From Lentimicrobium sp. (GTDB lineage Bacteria; Bacteroidota; Bacteroidia; Bacteroidales; Lentimicrobiaceae): a stretch of 50,801 nt of DNA. Under the pieces are notes generated by a model. It saw only the letters and a program-made list of their open reading frames with translations, did no database searches and was not told the origin of the DNA. The stretch spans positions 1 through 50,801 of the forward strand of contig JANJXJ010000123.1 of the NCBI GenBank assembly GCA_024709105.1, read 5' to 3'. The position numbers and the translations under genes were made by a program. Below, one piece after another: positions 18,097 to 26,641 of the stretch; within the stretch, counting starts at the first letter, position 1; every line of letters starts with the position of its first letter.

Positions 18097-19344
18097 TCAG
18101 ATGTTTTGCATATTTTTCGCTGCATATTTCTCGGTTTTTTTTATTACCCTCAACAGATTCTTTCCCCAGATTAGTTTAATTTCTCTGGCAGAATAGCCCC
18201 TTCTGAGCAGTTCCTGAGTAATGCTTTCCATTTCTGATACATACTCGCAGCCTTTCACAGCGCCGCCACCATCAAAATCGGTTCCTATGCCCACATGCTT
18301 AATACCGGCAATTTTTACAATATGGTCAATGTGGTCAACTACATCGGCAACAGTTGCCAGTTCCTGTGGAAAAATATCATCAATGGCATACCATTCGTCG
18401 CGGGCCTTAGCCCATTCTGCTTCATTCAAATCTTTAAAGCCCCGGTATTTAACCCTGAGGGCCGCTTGAGCTGAGTCGCGCTCTGGATTAGGAGCAGGGG
18501 TTTTAACATAACTGCTGAGAATACACATTTGAATAACACCACCATCTTCAGCCAGGGCTTTAAGCATGTCATCACTCAGGTTTCTGGGGTTGTTGCACAA
18601 GGCCCGGGCGCATGAATGCGAAGCAATTACAGGGGTTTTGCTCAGCTGTATAGCATCGTAAAACGATTTGTCAGAAACATGTGACACATCAACCATCATT
18701 CCCAAACGATTCATTTCTGCAATTACTGTTTTGCCAAATTCCGACACACCATTGTGTTCTGTGGTGTCGTTGGCCGAATCGCAGATATCATTGTTTTTTG
18801 AGTGACACAAGGTTATATATCTGGCACCCAGATTATAGAACTTTTCAACGTTTTTCAGCTCTTTGCCGATGGGGTAACCGTTTTCAAGGCCGATGAACAT
18901 AGCCTTTTTGCCGGTTTTGAGAACCCTTTTCAGGTCAGAAACGCTTCCAGCTTTTTCTATATCGTTGTGGTGAAGTTCCAGTTGACGGTGTATGGCATTA
19001 AAAGTCCGTATGGCATCATGGTGTGCCTTTATGTTTCCGGCTTCGGTTCTTTCGCCCTGTCCAACAAATACGGCAAAAAAGGCAGCATCGAGGCCTCCGG
19101 CATTCATTCCTGGAAAATCAACTCTGTTGCGCGGACGCAGATTGCGATGATCTGCGGCAAAGTTGTAGTTACTATCGGTAAACCACATGGGAGTATCATT
19201 ATGTGAATCAATAGTGACTGCACGTGCATGAATTCGCGATGCCTTGCGCGACTTCCTGGTGTTATCAGGGTTTTCTGCACTCCGGCTGATATTGCAGGTC
19301 AAAAGCAATAGCAGAGTAGCTATAATGAGTCCCAAATATTTCAT
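18097..19344 (-). CDS. Membrane dipeptidase (peptidase family M19), exported
   Basis: 415 residues with a signal peptide (MKYLGLIIATLLLLLTCN). The zinc-site residues of the family are all visible: His48 and Asp50 in TIDSHNDTP, bridging Glu154 in GLENGYPIG, His222 in VDVSHVSD and His243 in IASHSCARAL, plus GIGTDFDGG near 352-360. The enzyme hydrolyses dipeptides, including those with a C-terminal D-residue, and would work in the periplasm. Cys17 could be lipidated, but the preceding residues are a poor lipobox. The start overlaps the stop of the upstream methyltransferase by 4 bp (ATGA), so the two are translationally coupled although their functions seem unrelated. Confidence 0.93.
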   Translation of the reverse strand: MKYLGLIIATLLLLLTCNISRSAENPDNTRKSRKASRIHARAVTIDSHNDTPMWFTDSNYNFAADHRNLRPRNRVDFPGMNAGGLDAAFFAVFVGQGERTEAGNIKAHHDAIRTFNAIHRQLELHHNDIEKAGSVSDLKRVLKTGKKAMFIGLENGYPIGKELKNVEKFYNLGARYITLCHSKNNDICDSANDTTEHNGVSEFGKTVIAEMNRLGMMVDVSHVSDKSFYDAIQLSKTPVIASHSCARALCNNPRNLSDDMLKALAEDGGVIQMCILSSYVKTPAPNPERDSAQAALRVKYRGFKDLNEAEWAKARDEWYAIDDIFPQELATVADVVDHIDHIVKIAGIKHVGIGTDFDGGGAVKGCEYVSEMESITQELLRRGYSAREIKLIWGKNLLRVIKKTEKYAAKNMQNI

Positions 19345-19955
19345 AATCTGTTAGATGTAGTCGGTTTTTGAGCAAAGAGCCTGATTACATGCGCATCTCC
19401 TTTATGCAGGGGCCCTTCATCGAGCGAAGTTAAGGTTTCCTCAAATTCAATGAAGTTAAGATGATTAAAATCTTCTTCAATAAACTCTTTGGTGTAAAGC
19501 AATTGTAATGTTTTAGGGCCTCCGGTGGTGTTTTTTATTTGTTCGCGGGTAAATGCCTCCAAAATCAGATGACCGCCGGGTTTCAGCAACTGGCATAAAC
19601 TTCGGTGAACCGATTGTCTGATTTCTTCAGGCATATGCACAAAAATAAAGGCGATCAGATCAAATTCTGATGGCTTGCTGTCAAAATCATTGAGATCTGC
19701 AATCAGATAATTGATGTCAACATTTTCACCTGCTGCCAGTTTAAGCGCCTTCTTTTTGCCTTCCTCACTCTGATCAAAAGCAGTTACATTCCATCCATTC
19801 TTTGCTGCAAATACAGCATTTCGCCCCTCGCCTTCAGCTGGCAACAGCAGTTTGCCAGGCTTAAGGTGCCGGATTTTTTCACTAAACCACTCGTTTGGGT
19901 TTATACCATATATATAATGATCGGCAGCATAACGCTCGTTCCATTGTTCTTTCAT
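19341..19955 (-). CDS. Class I SAM-dependent methyltransferase (TehB/thiopurine-like)
   Basis: 204 residues from the ATG at 19955. I prefer this start to the one 93 bp upstream because MKEQWNERYAADHYIYG is the normal beginning of this family and because a promoter-like box lies between the two. The SAM-binding loop is LLLPAEGEGRNAVFAAKNGW, followed by VTAFDQSEEG (acidic residue for the ribose) and a motif-II-like INYLIADLNDFD. The acceptor is unknown; relatives methylate small thiols or metalloid oxyanions. The stop overlaps the M19 dipeptidase start by 4 bp. Confidence 0.85.
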   Translation of the reverse strand: MKEQWNERYAADHYIYGINPNEWFSEKIRHLKPGKLLLPAEGEGRNAVFAAKNGWNVTAFDQSEEGKKKALKLAAGENVDINYLIADLNDFDSKPSEFDLIAFIFVHMPEEIRQSVHRSLCQLLKPGGHLILEAFTREQIKNTTGGPKTLQLLYTKEFIEEDFNHLNFIEFEETLTSLDEGPLHKGDAHVIRLFAQKPTTSNRL

Positions 19956-20016
19956 AAGGGTAAAAGCTTGTTTGTCAGCAATAAAGAGTTGGTCAGAAAA
20001 GATTCGGTTTACTTTG

Positions 20017-20045
20017 CAAAGATAATGTGGTTTTACCTGGTTCAG
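20017..20045 (-). promoter_or_regulatory. Candidate promoter of the methyltransferase-dipeptidase pair
   Basis: TATCTTTG on the minus strand (20017-20024) fits TAnnTTTG, with CTG 18 nt upstream (20043-20045), the same weak spacing as the tgt promoter candidate. Transcription would start near 20010, 55 nt before the start at 19955 and inside the longer reading frame that starts at 20048, which argues for the shorter protein. Confidence 0.5.
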
Positions 20046-20146
20046 CATTTGATTGATCAGGCTTTTGATGGTTTGTGTTAATAGCCTCAGGAATTAAGAC
20101 GTATTTTCATGTAAAAAGGATAAATTTACAACCGAAAAATCTTTCT

Positions 20147-21310
20147 ATGCACAAGATCATTCTGCTTATTGATATTGCCGAAGAATACGGGCAGAAGTTG
20201 TTGAAAGGAGTTGCAAAATACTCCAAGGAAAACGGCCCCTGGATATTTTGCCGGATGCCCTTGTTTTATCGGGAAACACTGGGGATGAAAGGAATAGTGA
20301 AATTTGCCAGAGACTGGGAAGCGGATGGCATTATCGGGCAATTATACAACGATTCAGATATTAAGCAGATTCTCAATGCCGGAATTCATGTAATAGCCCA
20401 GGACTTCAAGGAGAGGTTTACAAATATTCCAAACATAACCGGCGGTTATTTTGAAGCCGGAGAAATGGGTGCCAGATACTTTCTGAAAAAGGGCTTTAAA
20501 AATTTCGCTTTTTATGGCTTTAAAAATATTGTTTGGTCGCGTGAGCGCAGCGATGGATTTGAACATTATCTCAGGTCGCAGGGATATAAGGTTCATTTTT
20601 TTGACCATGACAAAGCGCCAACCCGCGAACTTTGGTATTACAAACCCTCTGTTTTGAGCCAGTGGTTGCAGTCTTTGCCCAAACCCATTGCCATTATGAC
20701 TTGTGATGACGAGCGTGGGCAGCATATTACTGAGGCATGTAAACAAGCAGGAATTCAAATACCAGATGAAATTGCCGTGCTCGGAGTTGATAATGATGAA
20801 ATGACCTGTAACTTGTCAGATCCACCATTATCGAGTATTGCCCTGAATACAGAAAAAGGGGGCTTTGAGGCTGCAAAACTGATGGATGAAATGATTACCG
20901 GTAAAGTTGATATTCAGTATGATATTTATGTTATGCCCACACAGATAGTGGAAAGGCAGTCAACCGATATAGCTTCTACCAGCGACAGATATATTGCCAA
21001 AGCATTGAAGTTTATTCACCAGAATATTGAAAAAAGAATAACAGTAGGCGATGTGCTCAAACAAGTTCCTCTTTCGCGGAGGGCACTGGAAATGAGGTTT
21101 CAGGAAACAACCGGGACCGGTGTATATAAGTACATTTATAATCTGCAAATCGAGAAATTTGCACAGAAGCTGCTGGATTCAGACAAAACTATTTTTGAAA
21201 TTGCTATTGAGTCGGGTTTTGACAACGGTAAAAACATTTCGCGGCAGTTTAAGCAGGTTAAAGGCTGCACTCCGGCCGAGTACAGGAGAAGAAATCTATC
21301 TAAAGGGTAA
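20147..21310 (+). CDS. XylR-like transcriptional regulator: sugar-binding domain plus AraC HTH
   Basis: 387 residues from the ATG at 20147; the frame is open 72 bp further upstream, but MHKIILLIDIAEEYGQ is the typical family start. Residues 1 to about 270 form a LacI/periplasmic-binding-protein-like sensor domain (GKEDLQ-like core; here IAVLGVDNDEMTCNLSDPPL is characteristic of XylR-type proteins). The last 100 residues hold two HTH motifs of the AraC family (ITVGDVLKQVPLSRRALEMR and TIFEIAIESGFDNGKNISRQ). A cytoplasmic sugar or sugar phosphate is the expected effector. It lies directly upstream of the second susC, in the same direction, and is the probable activator of that locus. Confidence 0.9.
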   Translation: MHKIILLIDIAEEYGQKLLKGVAKYSKENGPWIFCRMPLFYRETLGMKGIVKFARDWEADGIIGQLYNDSDIKQILNAGIHVIAQDFKERFTNIPNITGGYFEAGEMGARYFLKKGFKNFAFYGFKNIVWSRERSDGFEHYLRSQGYKVHFFDHDKAPTRELWYYKPSVLSQWLQSLPKPIAIMTCDDERGQHITEACKQAGIQIPDEIAVLGVDNDEMTCNLSDPPLSSIALNTEKGGFEAAKLMDEMITGKVDIQYDIYVMPTQIVERQSTDIASTSDRYIAKALKFIHQNIEKRITVGDVLKQVPLSRRALEMRFQETTGTGVYKYIYNLQIEKFAQKLLDSDKTIFEIAIESGFDNGKNISRQFKQVKGCTPAEYRRRNLSKG

Positions 21311-21464
21311 AGTCGTTCTGTTTTGTTAAATAACAGTCAATTAATATTTTAACTAAATGAGTCATTATTTTCAGTCTATTTATACCTTCAAATTGTAAAA
21401 TTAATGTTAAGCTACTGAGCAGTTACTCTTTATGAAACCTGCGTCAAATCACGAATCTGATGCA

Positions 21465-21506
21465 TTTGCGCAAAATGAGGATTATAATACGCAAATACTT
21501 ACACCA
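21465..21506 (+). promoter_or_regulatory. Possible AraC-type operator: CGCAAA repeats 21 bp apart
   Basis: CGCAAA occurs at 21469-21474 and again at 21490-21495, exactly 21 bp apart, the spacing used by many AraC-family monomers. The first copy lies in the palindrome TTTGCGCAAA (21465-21474). The second lies where a -33 element would be for the -7 box at 21524. The core is short, so chance cannot be excluded. Confidence 0.35.
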
Positions 21507-21523
21507 TCCCGTATATTCGGTTA

Positions 21524-21531
21524 TATCTTTG
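21524..21531 (+). promoter_or_regulatory. Candidate -7 element of the mannoside locus
   Basis: TATCTTTG fits TAnnTTTG exactly and has no -33 element at the expected spacing, consistent with activation by the upstream AraC-type regulator. Transcription from about 21537 would give a 340-nt leader for susC. A 6-bp hairpin (CAGTGA 21541-21546, TCACTG 21553-21558) would lie at the very 5' end of the message. Confidence 0.45.
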
Positions 21532-21536
21532 GCAAT

Positions 21537-21876
21537 GTAACAGTGAGCATTTTCACTGCAACCCCCTGGCAGTAAAAATCTTTAAACAACTTGATTGTCA
21601 ATAATTTACATATTACAATCAAAGCATTGTTACCAACTGGGATAACTCTTTTTACTCGGCAAACCGCCCTTGCATGTCTGAAATCAAACTTAACATCCAG
21701 TTAAATTACTATTTCAATACAATAATTTTCTTTGCAAACTGAAAAAAACAAACAAATGTCAGATGCGGAAAAGAGAAAAACCAAATGTTCAACCAAAAGG
21801 CAAGTGGAGCCTGCATTGTGCAAACAATGTAAATAAGCACAACACACAATTATTCACCAATCAATAACAAATCACT
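21537..21876 (+). other. Long leader upstream of the second susC
   Basis: No full-size gene lies here. I see the hairpin at 21541-21558, an 8-bp inverted repeat TTGATTGT/ACAATCAA (21591-21598 and 21615-21622), AACTGG (21635-21640) with a partner CCAGTT (21697-21702), and a 26-codon open frame (21756-21836). An internal start is possible near 21728-21735 (TTTCTTTG, one mismatch to the -7 consensus), which would shorten the leader. Confidence 0.35.
21756..21836 (+). CDS. Possible 26-residue leader ORF
   Basis: ATG at 21756 opens a frame of 26 codons ending in TAA. The peptide starts MSDAEKRKTKCSTKRQ and ends LCKQCK, basic with three cysteines. It ends 40 bp before the susC start codon. No ribosome-binding site is evident and I recognise no family. 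It may be chance. Confidence 0.2.
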   Translation: MSDAEKRKTKCSTKRQVEPALCKQCK

Positions 21877-24800
21877 ATGAGAATTCCTCTTTACACAATT
21901 ATTCTGCTTGCATTAATTTCGATGCAGGCGAATGCACAGGGGCTGGTAAGCGGTGTTGTTAAGTCAGCCAGCGATGGCAGTACAATACCAGGCGCAACCG
22001 TAGTAGTCAAAGGTACTTCTGCAGGGGCTGTAACCGACCTGAATGGTGCTTATTCAGTGAATGTTCCGGGGGGCAGCAATACCCTTGTGTTTTCATTTGT
22101 GGGAATGAAAACCCTGGAAGTGGCCATTGATGGCAAAACCAAAATAGATGTATCACTCGAAGCCGATGTAATCGGTATTGACGAAGTGGTAGTTATTGGT
22201 TATGCCAGCACCAGGAAACAGGACCTTTCGGTTGCTGCTTCCACCATTAAAATAGGCGACAACAACAAAGGCCGTCCTTCGTCGCTTGGTAACCTGATTC
22301 AGGGACAGATGTCGGGTGTAAAAGTTACCCAAAGCGGAGATCCGACTGCAGATGCAGCCATCAGCATCCGCGGAAAAGGAAATAAAAACGGCGATGCTGT
22401 TCTGGTTGTGGTTGATGGAGTACCCAATGCTCCTTACAATCCCGCAGACATTGAGACCATTACTGTTCTTAAAGATGCTGCTTCTTCAGCTATTTACGGG
22501 GCTCATGCTGGTTCTGGTGGTGTTATCATCATTACTACCAAACAAGCCAAAGAAGGCAAGCTGACCGTTGAAGCCAACGTATGGCAGGGTGTACAGCAGG
22601 CCTGGCGTTTGCCCGAGGTTCTTACATCAGAGCAGTTTAATATGGTATGGAAAGATGCTTCGGAAGCTGCAGGAAAAACAGTTCCGGCAACCTACGATCC
22701 CATTCAGTTCCCATACGGAAATGTAACCCGCACCGATTGGGTAGATGCCATTTTCAGGGTTGGCCGTATGGAACATTATGACCTTACCCTCAGGGGAGGT
22801 TCAAAAGATTTGAAAGCATTGGCTTCACTCAGCTATGATAACGTTGAAGGTACTTTGATCAATACTTACAACAAGAAACTCACTACCCGTCTGGGTGTTG
22901 AAATGGCTGTAAACAAATGGACCACACTCCGCCAGAATCTTGTTTATGATTATTCAAACGGCAAAAGCGGTATTGGTGATGGCCATACAGGAACCATTTT
23001 CGGAGCTATGGCTTATCCCAGGTTCTCCACCGTTTATGAATATGATGCTGATGGTAATAAGCTTTACGGAGGCACAGTTCCCCGCTGGGCTTTGGCCGAA
23101 GGATACAGTGTTGAGGCCGACCTTCGCAATCCGGTAGCCATGCTTGAGAAAGTAAGGGAAAATAATCCGGCAAACAGGATTTTCTCAAATACTTCACTCG
23201 AAATTAAACCAATTACCGGTTTAAGTCTCAAATCAGATTTCTCCATTGAACTCAACAATACCCGCAACGAATCATTCCAGCAGAGGTTCCTTGAGCCCGG
23301 CCGTACCATTGACCAGAACTACCGCACTATTTCAAACTCACTATACAGAGGCTGGAACTGGGACAATATTCTCTCATACACCAAAATTGTGAATGAGAAA
23401 CATTATTTCTCAGCACTGGCTGGTTTTACCATGAACCAGAAAAATTACAGGTACAACAGCAATCAGGTAAGAGGCTTTGCTTTTGAAGATGAGTACCAGG
23501 CCATTTTCCTGAATGGAACCGACTGGACTGTAAAACCTACTGAAGAGATATGGGACGAAGCCTTTGTTTCTGTTCTGGGCCGCGCATCCTATTCTTATGA
23601 CGACCGCTATTTTGTAACAGCAAGTATTCGTCAGGATGCTTCATCAAAATTAAGCCCCGATAATAATTCAGACATTTTCCCTGCAGTTTCAGGTTCCTGG
23701 AAAATTTCTTCGGAATCATTCATGAAGGAAGTTAAGGCTATAACCTTTGCCAAAATGCGTGTAAGCTGGGGACAGGTTGGTAATATTAACTCAGTAAGAA
23801 GGTTCATTTATGCTCCTCCTTATCAGGTTACCAGCTGGCCGTTATTCCTTGGCCCTGACGGAGAAAACCAGGGTTATGGTATTTTCCAGCCGACTATTCC
23901 GAATCCTGACCTGAAATGGGAGCGTACCGAGCAAACCAACATTGGTATTGATCTCGGGTTCCTGAAAAACAAACTTTTGGTTTCTGCCGATTATTTCTTT
24001 AAACATACCAAGGATCTTATCGAATCTATGCCGGTGCCTTCGGTTGCAGGTGTTGCTTCGCCTCCTGAGTTTAACATTGGAGAGGTTGAGAACCGTGGAT
24101 GGGAATTTACCCTCACCTATGGCGAAAAGATTGGAGAAGTTGATTTGAACTTCAACGGAAATGTAGGCTTTGTTAAAAATGAAGTAATCAGCATTGGTGA
24201 AACGCAGTTTATTGCACACTCAAACGATGTAAACTCCATGAAACCATTGCAATCAACTGCAGGCCAACCCTGGCATTCCTATTATCTGATTGATGCAGTT
24301 GGTATTTTCAGAAGTCAGGCCGAAATTGATGCCTATACCTGGACAGATCCTGAAACCAATACTACTTCGCTGATTCAGCCCAATGCCAAACCCGGTGATA
24401 TCAAGTTTTCTGATGCCAACAACGATGGTAAGATCAATGATCAGGATCGCCTGTACATGGGTGCTTACGATATGCCCGACTTTATTTATGGTTTCAATAT
24501 CGGAGCCAACTGGAAAAACTTCAGTCTGAATATGTTCTTCCAGGGTGTTAAGGGTGTAATGGTATTTAACGGTGTAAAAGCCATGACCTATTCTGGTCTT
24601 AAAGGCTGGAATATGAGCACAGATATTCTGGATTCATACAATTACAACCCCAACTCTGATATTCCTCGTTTATCGGTGGTTGAAGATCCCAACGGCAATT
24701 ACTCAAAAGTTTCTGATTTCTTCCTTGAAAAAGCAGACTACCTGAGATTGAAAAATCTCAATTTCTCCTATACTCTGCCAAAGAGTTTAGTAACGAAAGC

Positions 24801-24966
24801 TGGTCTGGCTTCAACCTCAAACATCAGGTTGTATTTCAATGGTGAGAATCTCGTTACTTTCACCAACTACTCTGCATTCGACCCCGAAGTTGGCAACCTT
24901 GGTGTTGACGGCGGCAGGTTCCCGGTTTCGAGAATGTACAGTTTTGGTATCAATGTTTCATTCTAA
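21877..24966 (+). CDS. SusC-like TonB-dependent transporter (mannoside locus)
   Basis: 1029 residues. The signal peptide ends at about residue 20 (MQANAQ). A carboxypeptidase-regulatory-like domain follows (GLVSGVVKSASDGSTIPGAT), then the plug with IDEVVVIGYASTRKQDLSVA, VLVVVDGVPNAPYNPADI and VLKDAASSAIYGAHAGSGGV, and a large barrel ending in SFGINVSF. It should import the oligosaccharide handled by this locus, pairing with the SusD encoded 13 bp downstream. It is clearly diverged from the SusC at 5399-8491, so the two pairs probably take different ligands. The size of the imported ligand matters here because no secreted endo-acting glycosidase is encoded in the locus. Confidence 0.95.
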   Translation: MRIPLYTIILLALISMQANAQGLVSGVVKSASDGSTIPGATVVVKGTSAGAVTDLNGAYSVNVPGGSNTLVFSFVGMKTLEVAIDGKTKIDVSLEADVIGIDEVVVIGYASTRKQDLSVAASTIKIGDNNKGRPSSLGNLIQGQMSGVKVTQSGDPTADAAISIRGKGNKNGDAVLVVVDGVPNAPYNPADIETITVLKDAASSAIYGAHAGSGGVIIITTKQAKEGKLTVEANVWQGVQQAWRLPEVLTSEQFNMVWKDASEAAGKTVPATYDPIQFPYGNVTRTDWVDAIFRVGRMEHYDLTLRGGSKDLKALASLSYDNVEGTLINTYNKKLTTRLGVEMAVNKWTTLRQNLVYDYSNGKSGIGDGHTGTIFGAMAYPRFSTVYEYDADGNKLYGGTVPRWALAEGYSVEADLRNPVAMLEKVRENNPANRIFSNTSLEIKPITGLSLKSDFSIELNNTRNESFQQRFLEPGRTIDQNYRTISNSLYRGWNWDNILSYTKIVNEKHYFSALAGFTMNQKNYRYNSNQVRGFAFEDEYQAIFLNGTDWTVKPTEEIWDEAFVSVLGRASYSYDDRYFVTASIRQDASSKLSPDNNSDIFPAVSGSWKISSESFMKEVKAITFAKMRVSWGQVGNINSVRRFIYAPPYQVTSWPLFLGPDGENQGYGIFQPTIPNPDLKWERTEQTNIGIDLGFLKNKLLVSADYFFKHTKDLIESMPVPSVAGVASPPEFNIGEVENRGWEFTLTYGEKIGEVDLNFNGNVGFVKNEVISIGETQFIAHSNDVNSMKPLQSTAGQPWHSYYLIDAVGIFRSQAEIDAYTWTDPETNTTSLIQPNAKPGDIKFSDANNDGKINDQDRLYMGAYDMPDFIYGFNIGANWKNFSLNMFFQGVKGVMVFNGVKAMTYSGLKGWNMSTDILDSYNYNPNSDIPRLSVVEDPNGNYSKVSDFFLEKADYLRLKNLNFSYTLPKSLVTKAGLASTSNIRLYFNGENLVTFTNYSAFDPEVGNLGVDGGRFPVSRMYSFGINVSF

Positions 24967-24979
24967 ATAACTGAAAATC

Positions 24980-26551
24980 ATGAAAAAGAACATAATCATT
25001 ATATCTACACTTCTTATTGCGCTGATGTTTTCATCATGCGAGAAGTTTCTGGAGTACGAGCCTTATGGTCAGCCAAATCAGTTGTCGAACATGACAGATG
25101 AGCAGGCAATGCAGGCTGTTTATTCGCTCTTCTACTGGCAGTACCGTGAGGGTACTATGGGCCGTGGTTTTATGTGGTATGAAAACTGCAGCGATAACCT
25201 GATTACCGGTCGTACACAGGCTGAAGCTCAGAATATTAAAAACTTTGTTGATAATGGTTCGTCAAGCCGCGATGTGCGCGACAACTGGCCGCAGATGTAT
25301 CAAACCATCAATTATGCCAACCAGCTGATCCGTTCTGCTCCCACTGCAACCAAGTTGTCAGAAAAAGTTCGCAATAATGTGCTTGGTCATGCTTATTTTA
25401 TGCGTGGTTTTGCATACCTGTGGCTGGCTCCCTGGTATGGCGACAATGGCCCCAACGGGGGTATTCCCATTGTTACTGAAAACACAGGAATTGATGAGAT
25501 TGATGTGCCCAGGCCTCCTTCAGTGCTGGATAATTACAACATGATTATCGAAGACCTTGAAAAAGCTGCAGAATTGCTGCCGTTTTTTGATGAAATTCCG
25601 CAAGCCGACTGGGGACTTATGCACAAAACTGCTGCCTGGTCGTTGATGGCACGTGCAGCCCTTTATGCAGCACAATATGACAATTCTTATTATCAAAAGG
25701 TAATTGAATACACCGACAGAGTGATCAATACCGGAAAACACTCACTGGTTCCCAGCTATGCCGATGTATTTACCATTGAAAAGAACTGGAGCCCTGAATA
25801 CATTATGAGTGTGACCAGTACTGAAATTGACGGTTCAAAACTTCCCGGTGTATTGTTCCAGAATGGCGGATTCGGTATTTACAACACCTGGGGATATTAT
25901 CAACCTACTCTTGAGCTCTACAATGCTTATGAAGAAGGTGATACCCGTCGTGCAGCTACTATTCTTGCTCCCGGTGAAACTGTTCAGTTTGTTGGAAATG
26001 AAATAGTATGGGCGGTTAATCCGGCATCTGTTTCAAGCCCATCAGCACTTACTTTCCGTAAGTATCTGGCGCCTTTTGCTCCGGCCGATGCGGTAGGTAC
26101 AACAGTTAACCCCAACAGCGACAACGGAACTACCGATCTGAATATACCAATTGTAAGGTATTCTGATGTACTGCTAATGAAAGCTGAAGCCCTAATCTGG
26201 ACAAATCAGAACGGAGATGGGCCACTCAATGAGGTTAGAGTTCGTGCCGGGCTTGCTCCCAAAACCAATGCAACCAAAGCCGATCTGAAAAACGAACGCA
26301 GGTGTGAATTTGCACTGGAGTTTGGTGTGTTCCGTCATCTTGATCTGGTTCGCTGGGGAGATGCTCAGGCAGTTTATGCTCAGCCATTGCATGGTTATAA
26401 AGTAAATCTTGGCGGTAACGGAATTGAATCTCTCGAAGTTATTGAAGTATGGCCAGCCCGTAATTTCAATCCTTCAATTCATCATGTGTTCCCGATTCCT
26501 GCACGCGAAATTGCAAAGAGCACCAATCTTAAACAAAACATTGGTTATTAA
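24980..26551 (+). CDS. SusD-like outer-membrane lipoprotein (mannoside locus)
   Basis: 523 residues with a lipobox FSSC (Cys20), then EKFLEYEPYGQPNQLSN, the helical body (NVLGHAYFMRGFAYLWLAPW) and the C-terminal signature NERRCEFALEFGVFRHLDLV. It caps the SusC barrel at the cell surface. The gene follows susC by 13 bp and is itself followed by a hairpin with attenuator features. Ligand identity is inferred from the mannosidases downstream. Confidence 0.93.
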   Translation: MKKNIIIISTLLIALMFSSCEKFLEYEPYGQPNQLSNMTDEQAMQAVYSLFYWQYREGTMGRGFMWYENCSDNLITGRTQAEAQNIKNFVDNGSSSRDVRDNWPQMYQTINYANQLIRSAPTATKLSEKVRNNVLGHAYFMRGFAYLWLAPWYGDNGPNGGIPIVTENTGIDEIDVPRPPSVLDNYNMIIEDLEKAAELLPFFDEIPQADWGLMHKTAAWSLMARAALYAAQYDNSYYQKVIEYTDRVINTGKHSLVPSYADVFTIEKNWSPEYIMSVTSTEIDGSKLPGVLFQNGGFGIYNTWGYYQPTLELYNAYEEGDTRRAATILAPGETVQFVGNEIVWAVNPASVSSPSALTFRKYLAPFAPADAVGTTVNPNSDNGTTDLNIPIVRYSDVLLMKAEALIWTNQNGDGPLNEVRVRAGLAPKTNATKADLKNERRCEFALEFGVFRHLDLVRWGDAQAVYAQPLHGYKVNLGGNGIESLEVIEVWPARNFNPSIHHVFPIPAREIAKSTNLKQNIGY

Positions 26552-26568
26552 TCAGAGGAGGGAGAAAA

Positions 26569-26608
26569 AGAGGGGCTGATGCCGGATAACCCATTGCCCC
26601 TCTCTTTT
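26569..26608 (+). terminator. Attenuator-like hairpin between susD and the LamG gene
   Basis: AGAGGGGC (26569-26576) pairs perfectly with GCCCCTCT (26596-26603) over a 19-nt loop and is followed by CTTTT. The T-run is short, so partial termination is more likely than a full stop. It would lower expression of the LamG lipoprotein relative to SusCD. Confidence 0.55.
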
Positions 26609-26641
26609 CAATCATTCAAATAACCTTAAAAATAACGAACA

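Noticed and set aside
19956-20048. 31-codon N-terminal extension of the methyltransferase
   Set aside because: A promoter-like TATCTTTG lies within it and the extension does not resemble the family, so the start at 19955 was preferred.
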